From Eucommia ulmoides (Eukaryota > Streptophyta > Magnoliopsida > Garryales > Eucommiaceae): a DNA stretch of 64,000 nucleotides. The DNA lies in contig CM028329.1 in NCBI GenBank assembly GCA_016647705.1, forward strand, positions 12,549,910-12,613,909, read 5' to 3'. Below are positions 1 to 11,582 of this stretch, piece after piece. The stretch's first letter is position 1; every line of letters starts with the position of its first letter. The translations under genes were made by a program, and so were the position numbers. The notes beneath the pieces are model-generated. The model saw only the letters and a list, made by a program, of their open reading frames with translations, had not been told where the DNA came from and did no database searches.

Positions 1-457
1 ATAAATATTACAAAAGTTCATGTAATGCAATTACATATAATTTATAATTACGTGTAAGTAATATTACACAAATACATCTAACTAATATTACACATATTTA
101 TATAATATAGTTACATGTGATAATCTAACTAATTTTAATTATATATAACTAATTATAATACGGATGTAATACGTGTGCACATGCGGAACTCATACGGAAC
201 CAAAAACCAATTTAAAAAACTAAATCTAAACTTATGTTTTAAATAGGACAAATAATAAATTACAGCCTCTATTTGGAATTAATCTCAATTATCTCTATAT
301 TTATCTCATATAATAGAAACTTTTGAGAAAATAAAGGAAAACATTACATCTTGTGAAAACCATTCAAATTATAGAACATCCACCCAACAATAACCTCAAT
401 ACATACTTATCGGCACTCTACAACTTTCACAATGTTGCATCAGAAAAGAAGGAAGAC
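1..457. other. AT-rich intergenic DNA, 3' flank of the F-box/kelch gene
   Basis: Very AT-rich sequence with several imperfect TTACAC/TGTAAT-type direct and inverted motifs in the first 170 bases. No ORF of convincing composition is present. The 3' UTR of the minus-strand F-box/kelch gene must end somewhere here, but I see no clear poly(A) signal on the minus strand. Confidence 0.5.
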
Positions 458-1663
458 TTAAGCAAACAGAACCTGCGCGCTTGTCGGCGTCAACTCGGCG
501 AAAGCTTCGGGTGCTTCCAACACGTTCCACGTAACTGAAAATACACTCTTTTCATTCGATTTGAGCCTCAAAATGTCACCAACGGCGACATAAAGATTCC
601 GACCCACAACGTAGATTTTGCTTTCACAACTGCCGACGCAAAAGGGCTTGCATATCTGCTCTGGCAGATGTGGCCCGTCAACGGTTCCCCACGAATCAGA
701 ATCCAAGTCATAAACCTTTAGTTTAGTCCTCTCATGCTCTGAAACCACAAACAAGTGTCCATCAAGCACAACACTTGAACCTGTCCAGCCTTCCCTAAGC
801 CCAACAGCCATGCCTTCCCAATTATCAGTTCTCGGGTCATAAATTTGGCCCCTCGGCACAACATAAAAAGGCCAAAACCAACCTTCTGTAACCAGAAGCT
901 TTCCGTTAAGAACCGCCGAGTCGTATGAGGCCATGTTTGTCCCCATACCCGCAATAGAACGCCACTCGCCCTTATCAAGATCAAGAGCTTCAGCCGAATT
1001 CAACTCGAAGAGATCGCTATCATTTCCCCCTGCCACGTAAATCATCCCATCGATCACTTCACTAGCGAAAAACGACCTCGGAGTAATCATCTTTTTCATA
1101 ACCGTCCATCGATTCTTCGACACTTCATATTTCAAAACCAAGTTGAGGGGACAATCCATGTTGGAAACAACACCACCGCAAACAAAGAGAACACCTTCTC
1201 GGGGAATCGAGACACACCTAAACCCATGTGGGCAAACCTTGTCTTTACAAGGCATTACCGGGATATCGTGCCAAGAGAAGTTTACAAGGTCGAGAACTTT
1301 CCAATGAATTTTTTCTGTACATTTATGATAGGAAAAGACAAACAGCCAAGGGTCGTGAAACCCGAATTCCTTTCTCCTTGTGAAGAACCGTTCCTTGCTT
1401 CCAAGCAACCGATACCAACGCTTGCAAACTTCCCGGCAAGTTGCGTGGTTGTCAATTGGAAGCCGGAGGAGACAATTGAGGGCAATATCATCAGGGAGGC
1501 CAGGTATGAGGGGTTCTCCTCGCAGAGACAACTCCAATTCTAGCGAATCATCGAGCAGAGATGATTGAATTGCCGCTATTCGAAATTTCGGGGATAATGT
1601 CATTTGGGAATCACCGAGTTTCTGTACTGGAGCTTGGTGGGATGAAACCCTCACTCTGTGCAT
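458..1663 (-). CDS. F-box/kelch-repeat protein (At1g30090-like)
   Basis: Single coding exon of 401 residues. The family supplies the substrate-recognition subunit of SCF (SKP1-CUL1-F-box) ubiquitin ligases; the substrate of this member is unknown to me. The N-terminal motif RVRVSS and the stretch GDSQMTLSPKFR are hallmarks of the At1g30090-type subfamily. The F-box covers about residues 50-95 (LIPGLPDDIALNCLLRLP, then CKRWYRLL) and is followed by DPWLF and at least four kelch-type blades with paired glycines (VCGG, VAGG, GLREGWTG, VVGR). The protein ends in QVLFA, as the Arabidopsis protein does, so it is full length. An extended frame begins with GTG at 1672, but a splice acceptor (CTTCAG, minus strand, 1672-1677) sits immediately upstream, so the ATG at 1661-1663 is the better start. 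No frameshift or stop is seen. Orthology rests on remembered family features, not on a search. Confidence 0.93.
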   Translation of the reverse strand: MHRVRVSSHQAPVQKLGDSQMTLSPKFRIAAIQSSLLDDSLELELSLRGEPLIPGLPDDIALNCLLRLPIDNHATCREVCKRWYRLLGSKERFFTRRKEFGFHDPWLFVFSYHKCTEKIHWKVLDLVNFSWHDIPVMPCKDKVCPHGFRCVSIPREGVLFVCGGVVSNMDCPLNLVLKYEVSKNRWTVMKKMITPRSFFASEVIDGMIYVAGGNDSDLFELNSAEALDLDKGEWRSIAGMGTNMASYDSAVLNGKLLVTEGWFWPFYVVPRGQIYDPRTDNWEGMAVGLREGWTGSSVVLDGHLFVVSEHERTKLKVYDLDSDSWGTVDGPHLPEQICKPFCVGSCESKIYVVGRNLYVAVGDILRLKSNEKSVFSVTWNVLEAPEAFAELTPTSAQVLFA

Positions 1664-1671
1664 CTCCAACA

Positions 1672-2193
1672 CTGAAGCCTTTGTGGGGTTTCTTCAATAA
1701 GGGAAAGGGTTCAGAAAAGTAGAACCACGAAACAGAATCAAATCCAAATTCAAGACAAGGAATCAATTCTCTAACATTCTCCAAGAATCACACTTCAAAT
1801 CATAAATCAAACTCCGGCACAAATTCCTCTCCAAGAAATCCTCACCCATAAGAAATGATCCGGAACATCATCTAACATAGCAGAAACATAAAAACCCATC
1901 TCAAATTCATCGCAAAAAAGACCAGAAAACTAATTTTATCTCGACCTAAGCCTGATTAAGCACATATGTGTATGTGTGTGTGTTCGTGTGTGAGAGAGAG
2001 AAAATCTTCCATGCGAAGGATAAAAGGAAACATAAAGCACCAAAAAGCACAATCCCAGATAGGAATACCTTAAAAAAGCAGCATCGAATCAGAGCATCGA
2101 CTTAATCGGCATCAAAATCCAGAAACCCAAGAACCCCGCTCATAAATCAACACAGTTCGTCGCAATAAATTCATAATTCCGAAAATACGGTAC
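1672..2193 (-). other. Probable intron in the 5' UTR of the F-box/kelch gene
   Basis: On the minus strand an acceptor ending CTTCAG lies eight bases upstream of the ATG at 1663. Two donor candidates lie further upstream: TCTTCCG|GTACCG (intron 1672-2193) and TTAAG|GTATTC (intron 1672-2068). The intervening sequence is T-rich on the minus strand, as plant introns are. An intron directly before a single coding exon is common in this gene class. Which donor is used cannot be decided from the sequence. Confidence 0.5.
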
Positions 2194-2247
2194 CGGAAGA
2201 TGCAGAAGTGCTACAGTGTAGAGATTGAACCGCCGCAGCCAAATGAA

Positions 2248-2486
2248 GAGAGAGAGAGAGAGGAGGAGGAACATAGAGATATAAAGAGGATAAAGATGAC
2301 GGCTTGTTAGGAATTGAGAGAGTAAAAAAATCGGATTTTCAGCATAAGATTGGCTGCCCCCGAAGACTATTCTTCGTCTAAAGTTAAGCACGCACGGACT
2401 TTATTCGTTACCCATTCGATGTTGTACGTGGCAAACGTCGTTTCTTGCTTTCGGTACGCGCCTTGTCATTGCGCGTATGACACGTG
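2248..2486 (-). promoter_or_regulatory. Core promoter of the F-box/kelch gene: G-box, TATA box and CT-rich leader
   Basis: Reading the minus strand there is a G-box CACGTG at 2481-2486, an ABRE-like element (plus strand TACGTGGC, 2425-2432), a TATA-like CTTTATATC at 2279-2290, and then a CT microsatellite at about 2248-2263 that would lie at the start of the leader. Spacing fits transcription starting near 2250. CT-rich leaders are common in plant genes. G-box/ABRE motifs often mediate light or ABA responses, but such control here is inference. Confidence 0.55.
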
Positions 2487-2934
2487 ACTCCCCGGAGTGA
2501 AAGAAGATTCCTTCCCCTCGGGCATTTGTTGTCTAACCAGATAAGCAGTAGTCCTTTACATCAAAAAAGAAAGAAAATTAGTTGTCTGTCTATTTGAACT
2601 TAATTACCGAAAATAAGGAAAATCGATTGCATGCGGATTGATTTTTTTATTTTTTATTTTTTATTTTTTAATAACCTGAGCAAATATCGACTGCCACCAT
2701 CGGCTGCCAGGCAGCCGGCAGCCGAGCATGCTCTAAGTCTAAGGCTTTCAAACCTGCTTTGTGCAGGTCACAAACAACCCCCCTCTTAATTAATATTTAC
2801 AAAAAGAAAATTATTATATATAACTTCTAAAGTAAATATTCATTAATAGTGATACAAAAAATTGGACAAAAAAATCACAAAAAGCAGGGTTTATTGTAAT
2901 TTAAATTTAATTTCTTTAATATTATTGACGTAAA
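2487..2934. other. Intergenic DNA between the F-box gene and a retrotransposon relic
   Basis: Mixed-composition sequence with a run of short T-rich repeats near 2643-2670 and a GC-rich palindromic patch near 2693-2730 in which CAGCCGGCAGCC-like words recur. No coding potential is seen. Confidence 0.4.
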
Positions 2935-4732
2935 TCATCATACTGCACCGACCAAAAATTATTGGGCGACTACCCAAATGCTTGATCGAACTCGAAGAGT
3001 TTTATATTAAATGTCATCCAAGAACAACAATCAAGGACCAAACGCTGGCTAATTTTATATCAAAATTTACTTTACTGGGAAAAGAGCCCCGACGGATGCA
3101 GAGGCTGTCCCGAGTCCCTACCAACAAGTGACAGATGCTTGGACTGCCCACGTTGATGGATCATCAAACCAGAGCGGCTCGGGGGCCGGGTTGGTAATAC
3201 ATACCCCCGAGGGAGACATCTTGGAGTGCACCTTGAGACTTAGCTTTAAAGTTACAAACAATGAAGCTGAGTACAAAAGCGTTAATTTCTTCCTTGAGAA
3301 TATTGAAAGAATTTGGAGCAACCGAGGTGGAACTCTACTGTGATTCTCTCCTCGTAGTAAACCAGATAAATGGGAATACGCTGCTAAAGAAGCAAAAATG
3401 ATGGTGTATCTGAAGAAATCCAACCTACTCACGAAAGGCTTCTCGAAAGTCACCATCAAATAAATCCCGAGAAGCATGCAGACTCATTGGGCAACCTAGC
3501 ATCCGCCTTTAAAACTGCAGGACAAATGACTATCTTGGTCGAGCATGTCTTGCAACCAAGTTATGACAAAAACAAAGAAAACTAAGATGGTGACGCACCA
3601 ACCCAATTAGATGGACCCCATCTACAACTTCCTTGATAGCGGGACCTTACCCGTCCAAAAGAATGAAGCCCGAAGGATTCGATACAAAGTGTCCCGATAC
3701 ACGATGATACGGGGGGTATTTTACAGATGATCCTCCATGGGTCTTGTGCTTCTATGTCTATACCCGAACGAAAGTTATTACGTACTCCATGACATCCACG
3801 AAGGACTCTGTGGCAACCACTTGAGGGCCCAAGCTTTGGCCAAGAAGGCACTAAGGCAAGGATACATCTGAGCAATGATGGAGGCCAACGTAAGAGCTAT
3901 GGTAAAGAAATGTGACAAATGCCAAAGATTTAGTCCGATCATCAACATCCCCACTACGGAACAACTACCTGTGACTAGGCCGTCGCCATTTGCTCAATGG
4001 GTGGTAGACATCCTCAACACATTCTCCATAGCTGCTGCTCAAAAGAAATTCTTAATTTGTCGAAGTCGAGGCCGTGACCAAAATTACCCATTTCAAGATT
4101 AAGGATTTTTTGTGGAAGCATATTTTTTGTCGTTTCGAAATGCCTCAAGTCGTGATTAGTGACCATGAGATGCAATTCGGGTGTAACCTGTTCGACAATT
4201 TTTTGCTCGAGTTTGCGCATACGCCACCATATGTCTACCCCGGGCCCTTCACAATAGAACTGCCAAGTCGAGGTAACCAACCATTCTACATACACTAAAG
4301 ACTCTATTGTATTAGTCTAACCGTAAGTGGGTAGAGGATCTCCCCTCGATTCTAGGGGCCTACCACACAACCTCAAGGGTTTTGATGGGGGAGACGTCTT
4401 TCGCAATGGATTTCGGCTTAGAAGCAGTGATTCCAATCGAGCCTGGCTCATCAACCTACTAGGTAGCCCACTACAACCCCGACAAGAATCATCACGAACT
4501 CACACTAAATCTGGATTTGATAGAAGAAAAGAGATAGCGTGCCTGCATACGACAAGCAACCTATAAACAACAAATGGCCTAGTACTATGACAAATGCGTC
4601 ACACCACGTACATTCTGAGAAAGTGACTTAATTCTACAAAAGTTACTATCGTGACACGAGACTGAGCCAAAGAAAAATTATGCCCAAACTGGGAGAGGCC
4701 ATACCAGGTCACCAAAGTCATTGGACCTGGCA
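2935..4732 (+). pseudogene. Decayed Ty3/gypsy pol: RNase H domains and integrase
   Basis: The frame is broken several times. At 2950-3060 is the RNase H connection (GRLPKCLIELEEFYIK, then ANFISKFT). At 3128-3300 is a dual-type second RNase H (HVDGSSNQSGSGAGLVI, then NNEAEYKS). At 3780-3960 is an integrase HHCC zinc-finger remnant (DIHEGLCGNH and KKCDKCQRF). At 3990-4300 are remnants of the integrase core around WVVDIL and QVVISDHE, and at 4330-4730 the C-terminal part. Stops and frameshifts rule out a functional product. The piece ends exactly at the target duplication TGGCA of the inserted solo LTR, and the conserved C-terminal Gly-Pro-Gly-Thr-Tyr stretch resumes at 7501. Confidence 0.82.
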
Positions 4733-7505
4733 TGTAAGACCCTAATTCTTGCATACGCATAATCATTTGCTGCATTTTAGAACATTGGAAAAATAGCGGG
4801 GTAGATTGTGTCATTTATAATTTAATTTAAAATTTTAGGGGTCAATTAGTAATTTTAGAAATATATAATTTTTCTATATATATATTCATGCACATTATAT
4901 CATAAACCTAAAAAGAAGGAAACCGAAAAGAGAGAGAGAGAGAGAGAGAAGTAGGTCGGGGGTGTTCATCTGGTTAGACGGTGGGCTATTTAGCAGCTGG
5001 CGGTGGTGCTCTTGGTCGACAGTGAGCATTCGGTGGCCGTTGTCGTCACTGCGGGGTGTGTGTGTGTGATCGTATGGGAGGGTGTGTGTGTCGTCGTCGA
5101 CGGTGTAGTTGTTCGATCCGACGTGCATGAGAGTGGGTGTTGTTCCATCGTTAGTCCGACGGTGGTCTGTTCAGTTCGGTAGAGTGTGTGCGTATGTGCG
5201 TCGTTCGTCCGTCGATGAAGTGTAGGTGATTGTCGTCGTTCGGTATATGTATGTCGTTGGTGCTGTTTTGTTGATCGCTAGCGGTGTAGGGGCATTCGTC
5301 TAGCGAAGTGCATGTGTGTGTTCTCTTCTGTGTCCGACAACCGTGTGTGTGGTGGGTCAGCAGTTGTGTGCGTACGTGTGTAGTCGTCGGGGTGTATGTG
5401 TGTCATCGGCCGGCTGTGATGGGGTAGGTGAGTTGGTGTGGGTTCTGTTTAGTTGGTCGGCGAGTTCAGGTGATCAACCGCAGGAGGTGAGGGTGTGAAA
5501 GTGGCATCGGACTAAAACCAAAAATAGAAACAGAAGAGAGAGAGAGAGAGGGTCGGCAGAACCGAAAACAGAGACCCAAAAGTTGTCGCCACGGCGGTGA
5601 AGATCCAATGAGATGAGCAAAGGAAAAAAAAGGTCGTCCGTCGCGGCGGTGAGATCCATCGCCACGGCAGTAAGGCCCAGCAACCAAAAACAGAAAACAG
5701 AAGAGAAAAATCAAATAAAAATCAAAACACAAATTTCAACTTCTCGGCTTGCGAGCGATTCAGAAACAGGTAAAATTTTAATCGGGTATTATTTTTGTTA
5801 AATTAAATTGTTGGTATTAAAAGTTTCGCAATCGTAATAGTAATTTTCGTAATCGTAATATTATTTTTATTACTCGCTAATATAAATAAATTGGTACAGT
5901 AAATATTAACGTAGCGAAACAAACGAAATAATAAATTTTTCATAATGAAATTTGGGGAATGGGGAATTATGGATTTAGGGCCTGCATTACATATTAGGTC
6001 ATTTCAAATAAAATATTAATTTAGGCCTATCGCTATTAGATTCGCAGGCGCTAGTGTCCCGGTAGATTTTGAACGGTGCTAGTTTTGCAGTGCGAAAATC
6101 GAGGTGAGTGTATTGTCTTCTATATAAATTTACAAATTTTATTTTCATATAAATTGTGAAAAATGTGTTTATTTAAAATGGATGATTTTGCGATGTATTT
6201 GGTTCAAGTTGATTTTAAAAGTGAAAAATGATTTTTGAATCAAGTTGGTTTTAAAAGTGGAAAATGATTTTTGGATCAAGTTGGTTTAAGGGTGGAAAAT
6301 GATTTTTTTTGTCTGACTATGTCATAGTTTTGATTCCGTCAGGAGGACATGTCATGCGGGATGGTTTTGACCTATTAAGAGGATTAGTCCTACAGGTGGT
6401 TCATTATTATGACCTGTCAGGGGGCATGTCCTGCAAGTGGTGGATGATATTATGACTTGTCAGGAGGATTAGTCCTATAGGTGATTGATTACATTATGAC
6501 CTGTCAGGAGAGTAATCTTGCGGGTGGTTGATTATTATGACCTGTCAAGAGAGTAGTCCTGCAGGTGGTTGATTATTATGGCCTGTTCGGAGGATTAGTC
6601 TGGCAGGTGGTTTGATTGACCCGTTAGGAGTGCAAATCCTATGGGTGGTACCCCTACCATTGGGGATAATAAATAGCCTTGGCACTGTTAGTCACTGTAG
6701 ATGGCATAGCTGTATAAGTTACGGTACCGTCGTAACTCCCGATCGTGAGGTAAAAACGATCTTATGGTTAGTAGGAGAGGAGGTGTGGTGTATTTTATTA
6801 TACATTAAAATATTTGGTCTGGTTAATTTAAAACATTTGGATTGGTTGGTTTAAATATTTGGATTGGTTGGTTTAAAATATTTGGATTGGTTGGTTGGTT
6901 CAATTGGTAAATTTAAAATGTTTGGGTGTGGTTGATCTAAAATGTTTGGAGGGGTTGACTTAAAATATTTGAGTTGGGGGTTAATTATATTTCTTCATTT
7001 CATTAGTGGTAATGGAATTGGATTTTCAACATAGTATACGGTTATATTATTATATTTTGAAACGTGGTGTTTAACACTTCTGCTTGTTTTAAATATATTA
7101 GTTCGTTACATTGGTGACAGTGGGACTGGATTTTCAACCTGGTATGTGAATATAAAATATTATATTTTGAAAGTTGGTATTTAACAATTGTACTTGATCC
7201 AGTAATTGTATTTATTATGAAAACAGTACACCGATAAAATTATTTTATTTCAAGTATCGTGGCTAGGAGTTGGTCCACTGCTGACACTAGGTAGAGTCCG
7301 GAGGTAGTGTCATTTGGGAGTGGGCCGGTCAAAGGCGAACTGTGAAAGGTATTATTTTTGGAAAAAAAATATTGATAGCGGTGCGCGTGCGTTTGAATAT
7401 GTATATATATGTATGTATGTATTTGGTTGATTGGTCAGGTAGCGTCATGTCGACGTCACGCCCGGCCCCGGTTGACGGGTGCCCAGGATGGGATGTGACA
7501 TGGCA
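4728..7505. mobile_element. 2.77-kb solo LTR (element 4733-7500) with target duplication TGGCA
   Basis: The element begins TGTAAGACCC and ends GATGTGACA, the TG...CA pattern of LTRs, and is flanked by perfect 5-bp copies of TGGCA at 4728-4732 and 7501-7505. It holds no protein-coding domain. Inside are a GT-rich block (about 5040-5480), GA microsatellites, an exon-like 56-nt segment (6048-6103), a tandem repeat of about 42 bp (6335-6655) and a conserved block around CTCCCGATCGTGAGGT (about 6737). A diverged copy lies at 35059-37918. Its length would suit LTRs of a chromovirus such as Tekay/Del, but no internal region is present to prove the family. Confidence 0.85.
6335..6655. repeat. Tandem repeat of about 42 bp, roughly eight copies, inside the solo LTR
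   Basis: Units share the frame GACCTGTCAGGAGG...AGTCCTRCAGGTGGTTGATTATTAT, starting near 6337, 6369, 6411, 6454, 6498, 6539, 6580 and 6618. Each unit holds a short self-complementary core (AGGA...TCCT). Copies differ by many substitutions, so the array is old. Confidence 0.7.
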
Positions 7506-8169
7506 CCTACAAGCTCGAAACCCTAGAAGGATGACCACTACAAAACCCATGGGATATACATTTAACGAAATATTTTTGGTAGCAAAAGTTCATTGTGTAA
7601 GTCATAGTTTGCATTCTACTTGATAAAAACATTTGGGATGGTCACAATTACTACAAGTTTTAAAACACCACGAGATGAAAAAAACTACATCAACAATCCA
7701 TACCCAATGAGAAGGGTAAGAAGGAGTTTGCGACCAGGGCACTAGGACACACTCAATCGACTAGCCACTCATTACTTATTGATAATATTGGCTTGGCAAC
7801 GACCTGAAAAACCCTTCTTGTACACCAATTGTATTCAAGCTTTCCCGACAAGTCAGGATAACCCAAACAAGGGGCCAGGGAGAAACGGCCGTCGAAATTT
7901 AAAGGGCAAGTAACCTTCTACTTGTTTTGATTGTCTACAACCTACTTTATTCTCTACAAACTACATGGTACTACCTCTTGTCTCGCATTGCTTCATCTTT
8001 ATTTTTTACTACTATAACATTTCTATGATTCAAAATGCATTCAACCAACAAAAGACAAGCAAGTGATAAAAGGAACACTAAGAGTAAAAATTTGTATAAG
8101 AGAATGAATGGGAAGTTACCCCCTTTTACAAGAAAAGAGGGGGTGCCCCATACATTTAAAAAATAAAAA
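7501..8169 (+). pseudogene. Integrase C-terminus and 3' spacer of the old Tat-lineage relic
   Basis: From 7506 the integrase C-terminal frame broken at 4732 continues for about 35 codons (TYKLETLEG, then a stop) and then degenerates. The rest of the stretch is non-coding, with an A-rich tract at 8155-8175. No other feature is seen. Confidence 0.6.
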
Positions 8170-10597
8170 ATATGCTAAAAACGAAGAAAAAACAAAAGAT
8201 CTTCTTTCTTCCCCTTTCTTTGGGGGCTAGAAGGGACTTGGGTGATCGGGCCTGCTTTGTCATCAAAGAATTAGAGGCCATCCACTATGGTGTAGTTCGA
8301 AAAGATGGTGACAAGCTCTTGGATCTTCATTTTTCGGCCGACATTCCTTGCCACTGCCTCTACCCTCGCCGCCTGCTGTCTATATAATTTGTCCCATTGC
8401 TTGGTTGTCTTCTCTTCTTCCCTTTCCAACCGGGTCAATCCCCATCTCTGAATTGGCTAATCAACGAATTCGTTGTTCCAACTCTATGACTCTCTTCTTA
8501 GCCTCCGTCACCATATATGTCGCTTCGATCGTTTTTTTCTCTGGCTCCACTACTTGGCTCTTCACCTCGGCAACCACTCATTCGACCTTTGTTGCTCAAC
8601 ATTCTCTTTCATCGAGCTGGGACTTTTATTCGTCCGTCTTACGCTTGAGATCCTCAAACTGGGCGACCATGCTCCTCCACCCCTCTTACAAGGCCGAGGA
8701 GTGAATGATCATCTGTCAAGTAAATAAAAATAATAAGGCTTAGGAAGCTCTAAGAAATGAAATAACAAAGCTACTAGCAAGCAACAAAACATGCAAACGC
8801 TTACCATTGCACTTAGTTGGAGTAACCTTAAGCTGAGGACGTTACCCTACTCCGCAACCGCCACTTCCAGATCTTTTGGAAGGATCATTGCCTGGGCCTA
8901 TTGGTTTATATTCTCCAGGTTGGGAAGGACCCTAGAATCCAACATCAGCCCCTCGACCCAAAGAGAGCGCTCTCGGTGTTTTGTTGAAGTCGGGGATCCT
9001 AACGGGCCACCCCGATAATATTTTCCTACCATCTCTTTCTCCTTCCCAGATACTGCAGGCAGAGTCTCTTTTGATCTCTTGGCTTCCGGCTCATCACGAA
9101 TAACAACCGAAATGGCTGATGGGTGTCGTTTCTTGGCCAATCCAAATGAGCGGCCGGATCATTGGCCTGGGGAACTTGGTCAATGGCTTTACCCTGAATC
9201 GTCATTATTGTAGTATCCATGGCAGCAACTAGAGCATCGACCGAAGCGACCACAGTAGTAGGAGTGGTGGCAGACATCCTGACCACCCAGCGATGGCGCA
9301 ACGCCTCAATCACCTCCGGATTCATGCTCCAACTCGACATAGTTTCCCAACAAACACTTCAATACAAAGAAGGCAAGAAGAGATTATAATAGATTAATTG
9401 AATGAAGAGTCAAGATTTTGCATTTCTCGTAGGTCCTCTAGGACGAATTCGACTAGTACACCTCAAGAGTATATTCGTCAATCTCCTGGTGAAGCTCGGG
9501 GTCAGCTCTCGGAGCTTGAGTGGGCTCTGTAAAATAGAGACTAAAGGCGGTGTCATGAGGACATTAAAGTTTTTCTCCTCATCTGCAATTTGTTCCAAGT
9601 TTGCGGCGTCGGCTGCCTCAACGATGTTAAGTTACGAGGTTGGCTAGGATATTCTACAAACAATTTGGAAGAGAGGTTAAATGAAGTGACCACAAAAACC
9701 ATCAAAGAAAAGCAACTAAAAAGAAAGAGACCAGGCATAATGGGCTTACTTGGTTCCATCCACCATTCGGGGACCGAAAAAGGCCCTTTTCTATCCAACA
9801 GGTTCTTACCAATCCCCTCTTACCAGGACCCACTTGTTCTTTCACTCCCTGTTGTTTTCAGGAAACCTGGCTACAAGATTCAGCATCCCGTTTCGAGTGC
9901 AGAATAACTATCAACTGTCAAACGATTTTATGTTCATCTCGACCAAATAGAAGTGGAAAAACAAGAAGTATGTAGGGGTAATGTCGTCTCTAAAACATAG
10001 AATAATGAACCCAACAATTGACCTCCATGCATTAGGAATGAGATGCATAGGTGAGAGATTCAACCTGTGAAGAATCTCCCAAATAAGTAGGTGAAGAGAG
10101 AATTGCGCTCTACCAAATAAGGCGTCAGCGAAAAGAATGAGATGAACCCGACCACATGGTAATGAGCCTTGAACTTTTTATCAGGAATTGACAACATTAC
10201 TCCACGAGAAATAGATTAGTCACAGTACATGTTGCAAAATTGGGTATCCATAACAATGCTCTCTGAGGACCTGATCGCCTTAAGCTATGATTTATCGGCG
10301 ATTAAACGGTCAGCTATAGTGACCAGGGGAACAATAGGCAACGCCTGAGCTAGTTCAGCCACTTCCTCAGGATCGGGCCTAATAGAAGCCCAACCTCCGC
10401 TCCACCAACACTATGGACATGCCCATCAGAGGACCCAACCTTAGGCTCAGCTTAGGTAACTGAAGGCACGGCCTAAGGCTGGCGCCACAACGTATGGCAA
10501 AGGGTGATGTCGTAAATGAGCCAGTCTTAACATCACCCCTGTTGGCGAAGTAGTGGAACTACTCCAAAGTATGGGCAGACCCACGACACCTAGACAT
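8170..10597 (-). pseudogene. Decayed antisense ORF of the Tat-lineage element (putative 'gypsy-type transposon' domain plus coiled coil)
   Basis: On the minus strand, starting near ATG 10595-10597 (MSRCRGSAHTLE), there is a stop-ridden coding remnant. Around 10060-10140 it reads FADALFGRAQFSLHLF, which resembles the plant domain called 'putative gypsy type transposon' (Transposase_28). Further on, at about 9340-8900, is a charged linker (EAKRSKETLP, KEKEMV), and at about 8700-8200 a heptad-like coiled coil (AKKRVIELEQRIR, then ARVEAVARNVGRKMKIQELV). An antisense ORF downstream of integrase is known in Tat/Retand elements; its role is unknown. Multiple stops show it is dead here. Domain assignment is from memory and moderate. 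Confidence 0.6.
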
Positions 10598-10964
10598 GAC
10601 GTGAAGAAGTAAAATTAAAAAGAGAAACGATAAAGATAAGAAAGAAACTAAAGGCTATTGGACGACACAGAAGTAATACAATTGAGTGTTGAAAAGAAGA
10701 AGAAGGCACAGCACGATGCAAGCAGAACAAACGAGGAACAAGAAGTTGAACAACTAAGTAGAAAGCAAATAAGAAAAGACTTACTGAAGATGAAGAGGAA
10801 GAAAACAGTTGATTGTCGCAGATGAATTGTAAAACATCAACAAGAGCTCGATCGTAAAAGGTTTTAGAGAAACCCAAGAGCAAAACCCCAAACCCCTTAT
10901 ATAAGAATGTCCGTCGGGAATTCCTCCAACTGTCACCTAGGGAAACAGAAGGTTTTTCCATCTA
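10598..10964 (-). other. Leader/promoter side of the antisense ORF
   Basis: The minus strand reads into the antisense ORF from here. A 123-codon open frame (10590-10961) exists but is rich in Ser, Phe and Leu and looks like a translated pyrimidine-rich leader, not a protein. A TATA-like TTATATAAG lies at 10896-10905 on either strand. I see no independent gene. Confidence 0.35.
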
Positions 10965-11259
10965 ATCAATCGTGAGGAATTAAATGCTTGTCACGCCGAA
11001 GGCACGAGGCTTGAGGTGCGTCACTATCAATACACTCATTAGGCGTGACCTTCGAGGAAATGCCATTCCAACCTCATGCCAATCCCAGTCTTGGGAAAAT
11101 TGTCCTAGTATTCTCAAGTCACATCATCTTGACTTACCTAGGAATAGGGGGCCTCTGATGAGGAAAAATCAAGCGAAACCAAAATCGTAGTCATGTATCC
11201 ATAGGCACATGCTAGGCACGGGAAATCGTAACAAGTCCCTAGTCAATTGACATGATCGC
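10965..11259 (+). mobile_element. Left part of the old relic's 3' LTR, interrupted by the 14.2-kb element
   Basis: Non-coding sequence ending in the 5-bp target site ATCGC (11255-11259). The same site precedes the continuation at 25463. The left boundary is not sharply defined; I place it near the end of the antisense-ORF leader. Confidence 0.45.
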
Positions 11260-11582
11260 TGTAGACACGGCATTTTGACCGCTTTGCAAAAAATTATACT
11301 TTATTTTATAGTTACCTTTATTTTATTTTTCTATTTATTTTGTTTTGATTGTAACGTATTTGTGCGGTTTAATACTGCTAAATTAAGTTTTATTAATCTC
11401 TTAAGTAAATTAAATATTAGTAATTGATTTTTTATTTTTTATTTTATATTTATTTATTTGTTTTTGTTGGTTTTGTAGATTTTTCAAAGTGGAATAAAAA
11501 CGCGTTAATTCGGAACAAAATGGACAAGAAACAGACGAGAACGAGAGAGCCCTGGACCGAACGGGGGTGGGGGGTGCATAAA

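Noticed and set aside
5316-5498. Open frame in the GT-rich block of the first solo LTR
   Set aside because: Cys/Val-rich translation of a TGTGTG-type sequence with no family signature, inside an LTR.
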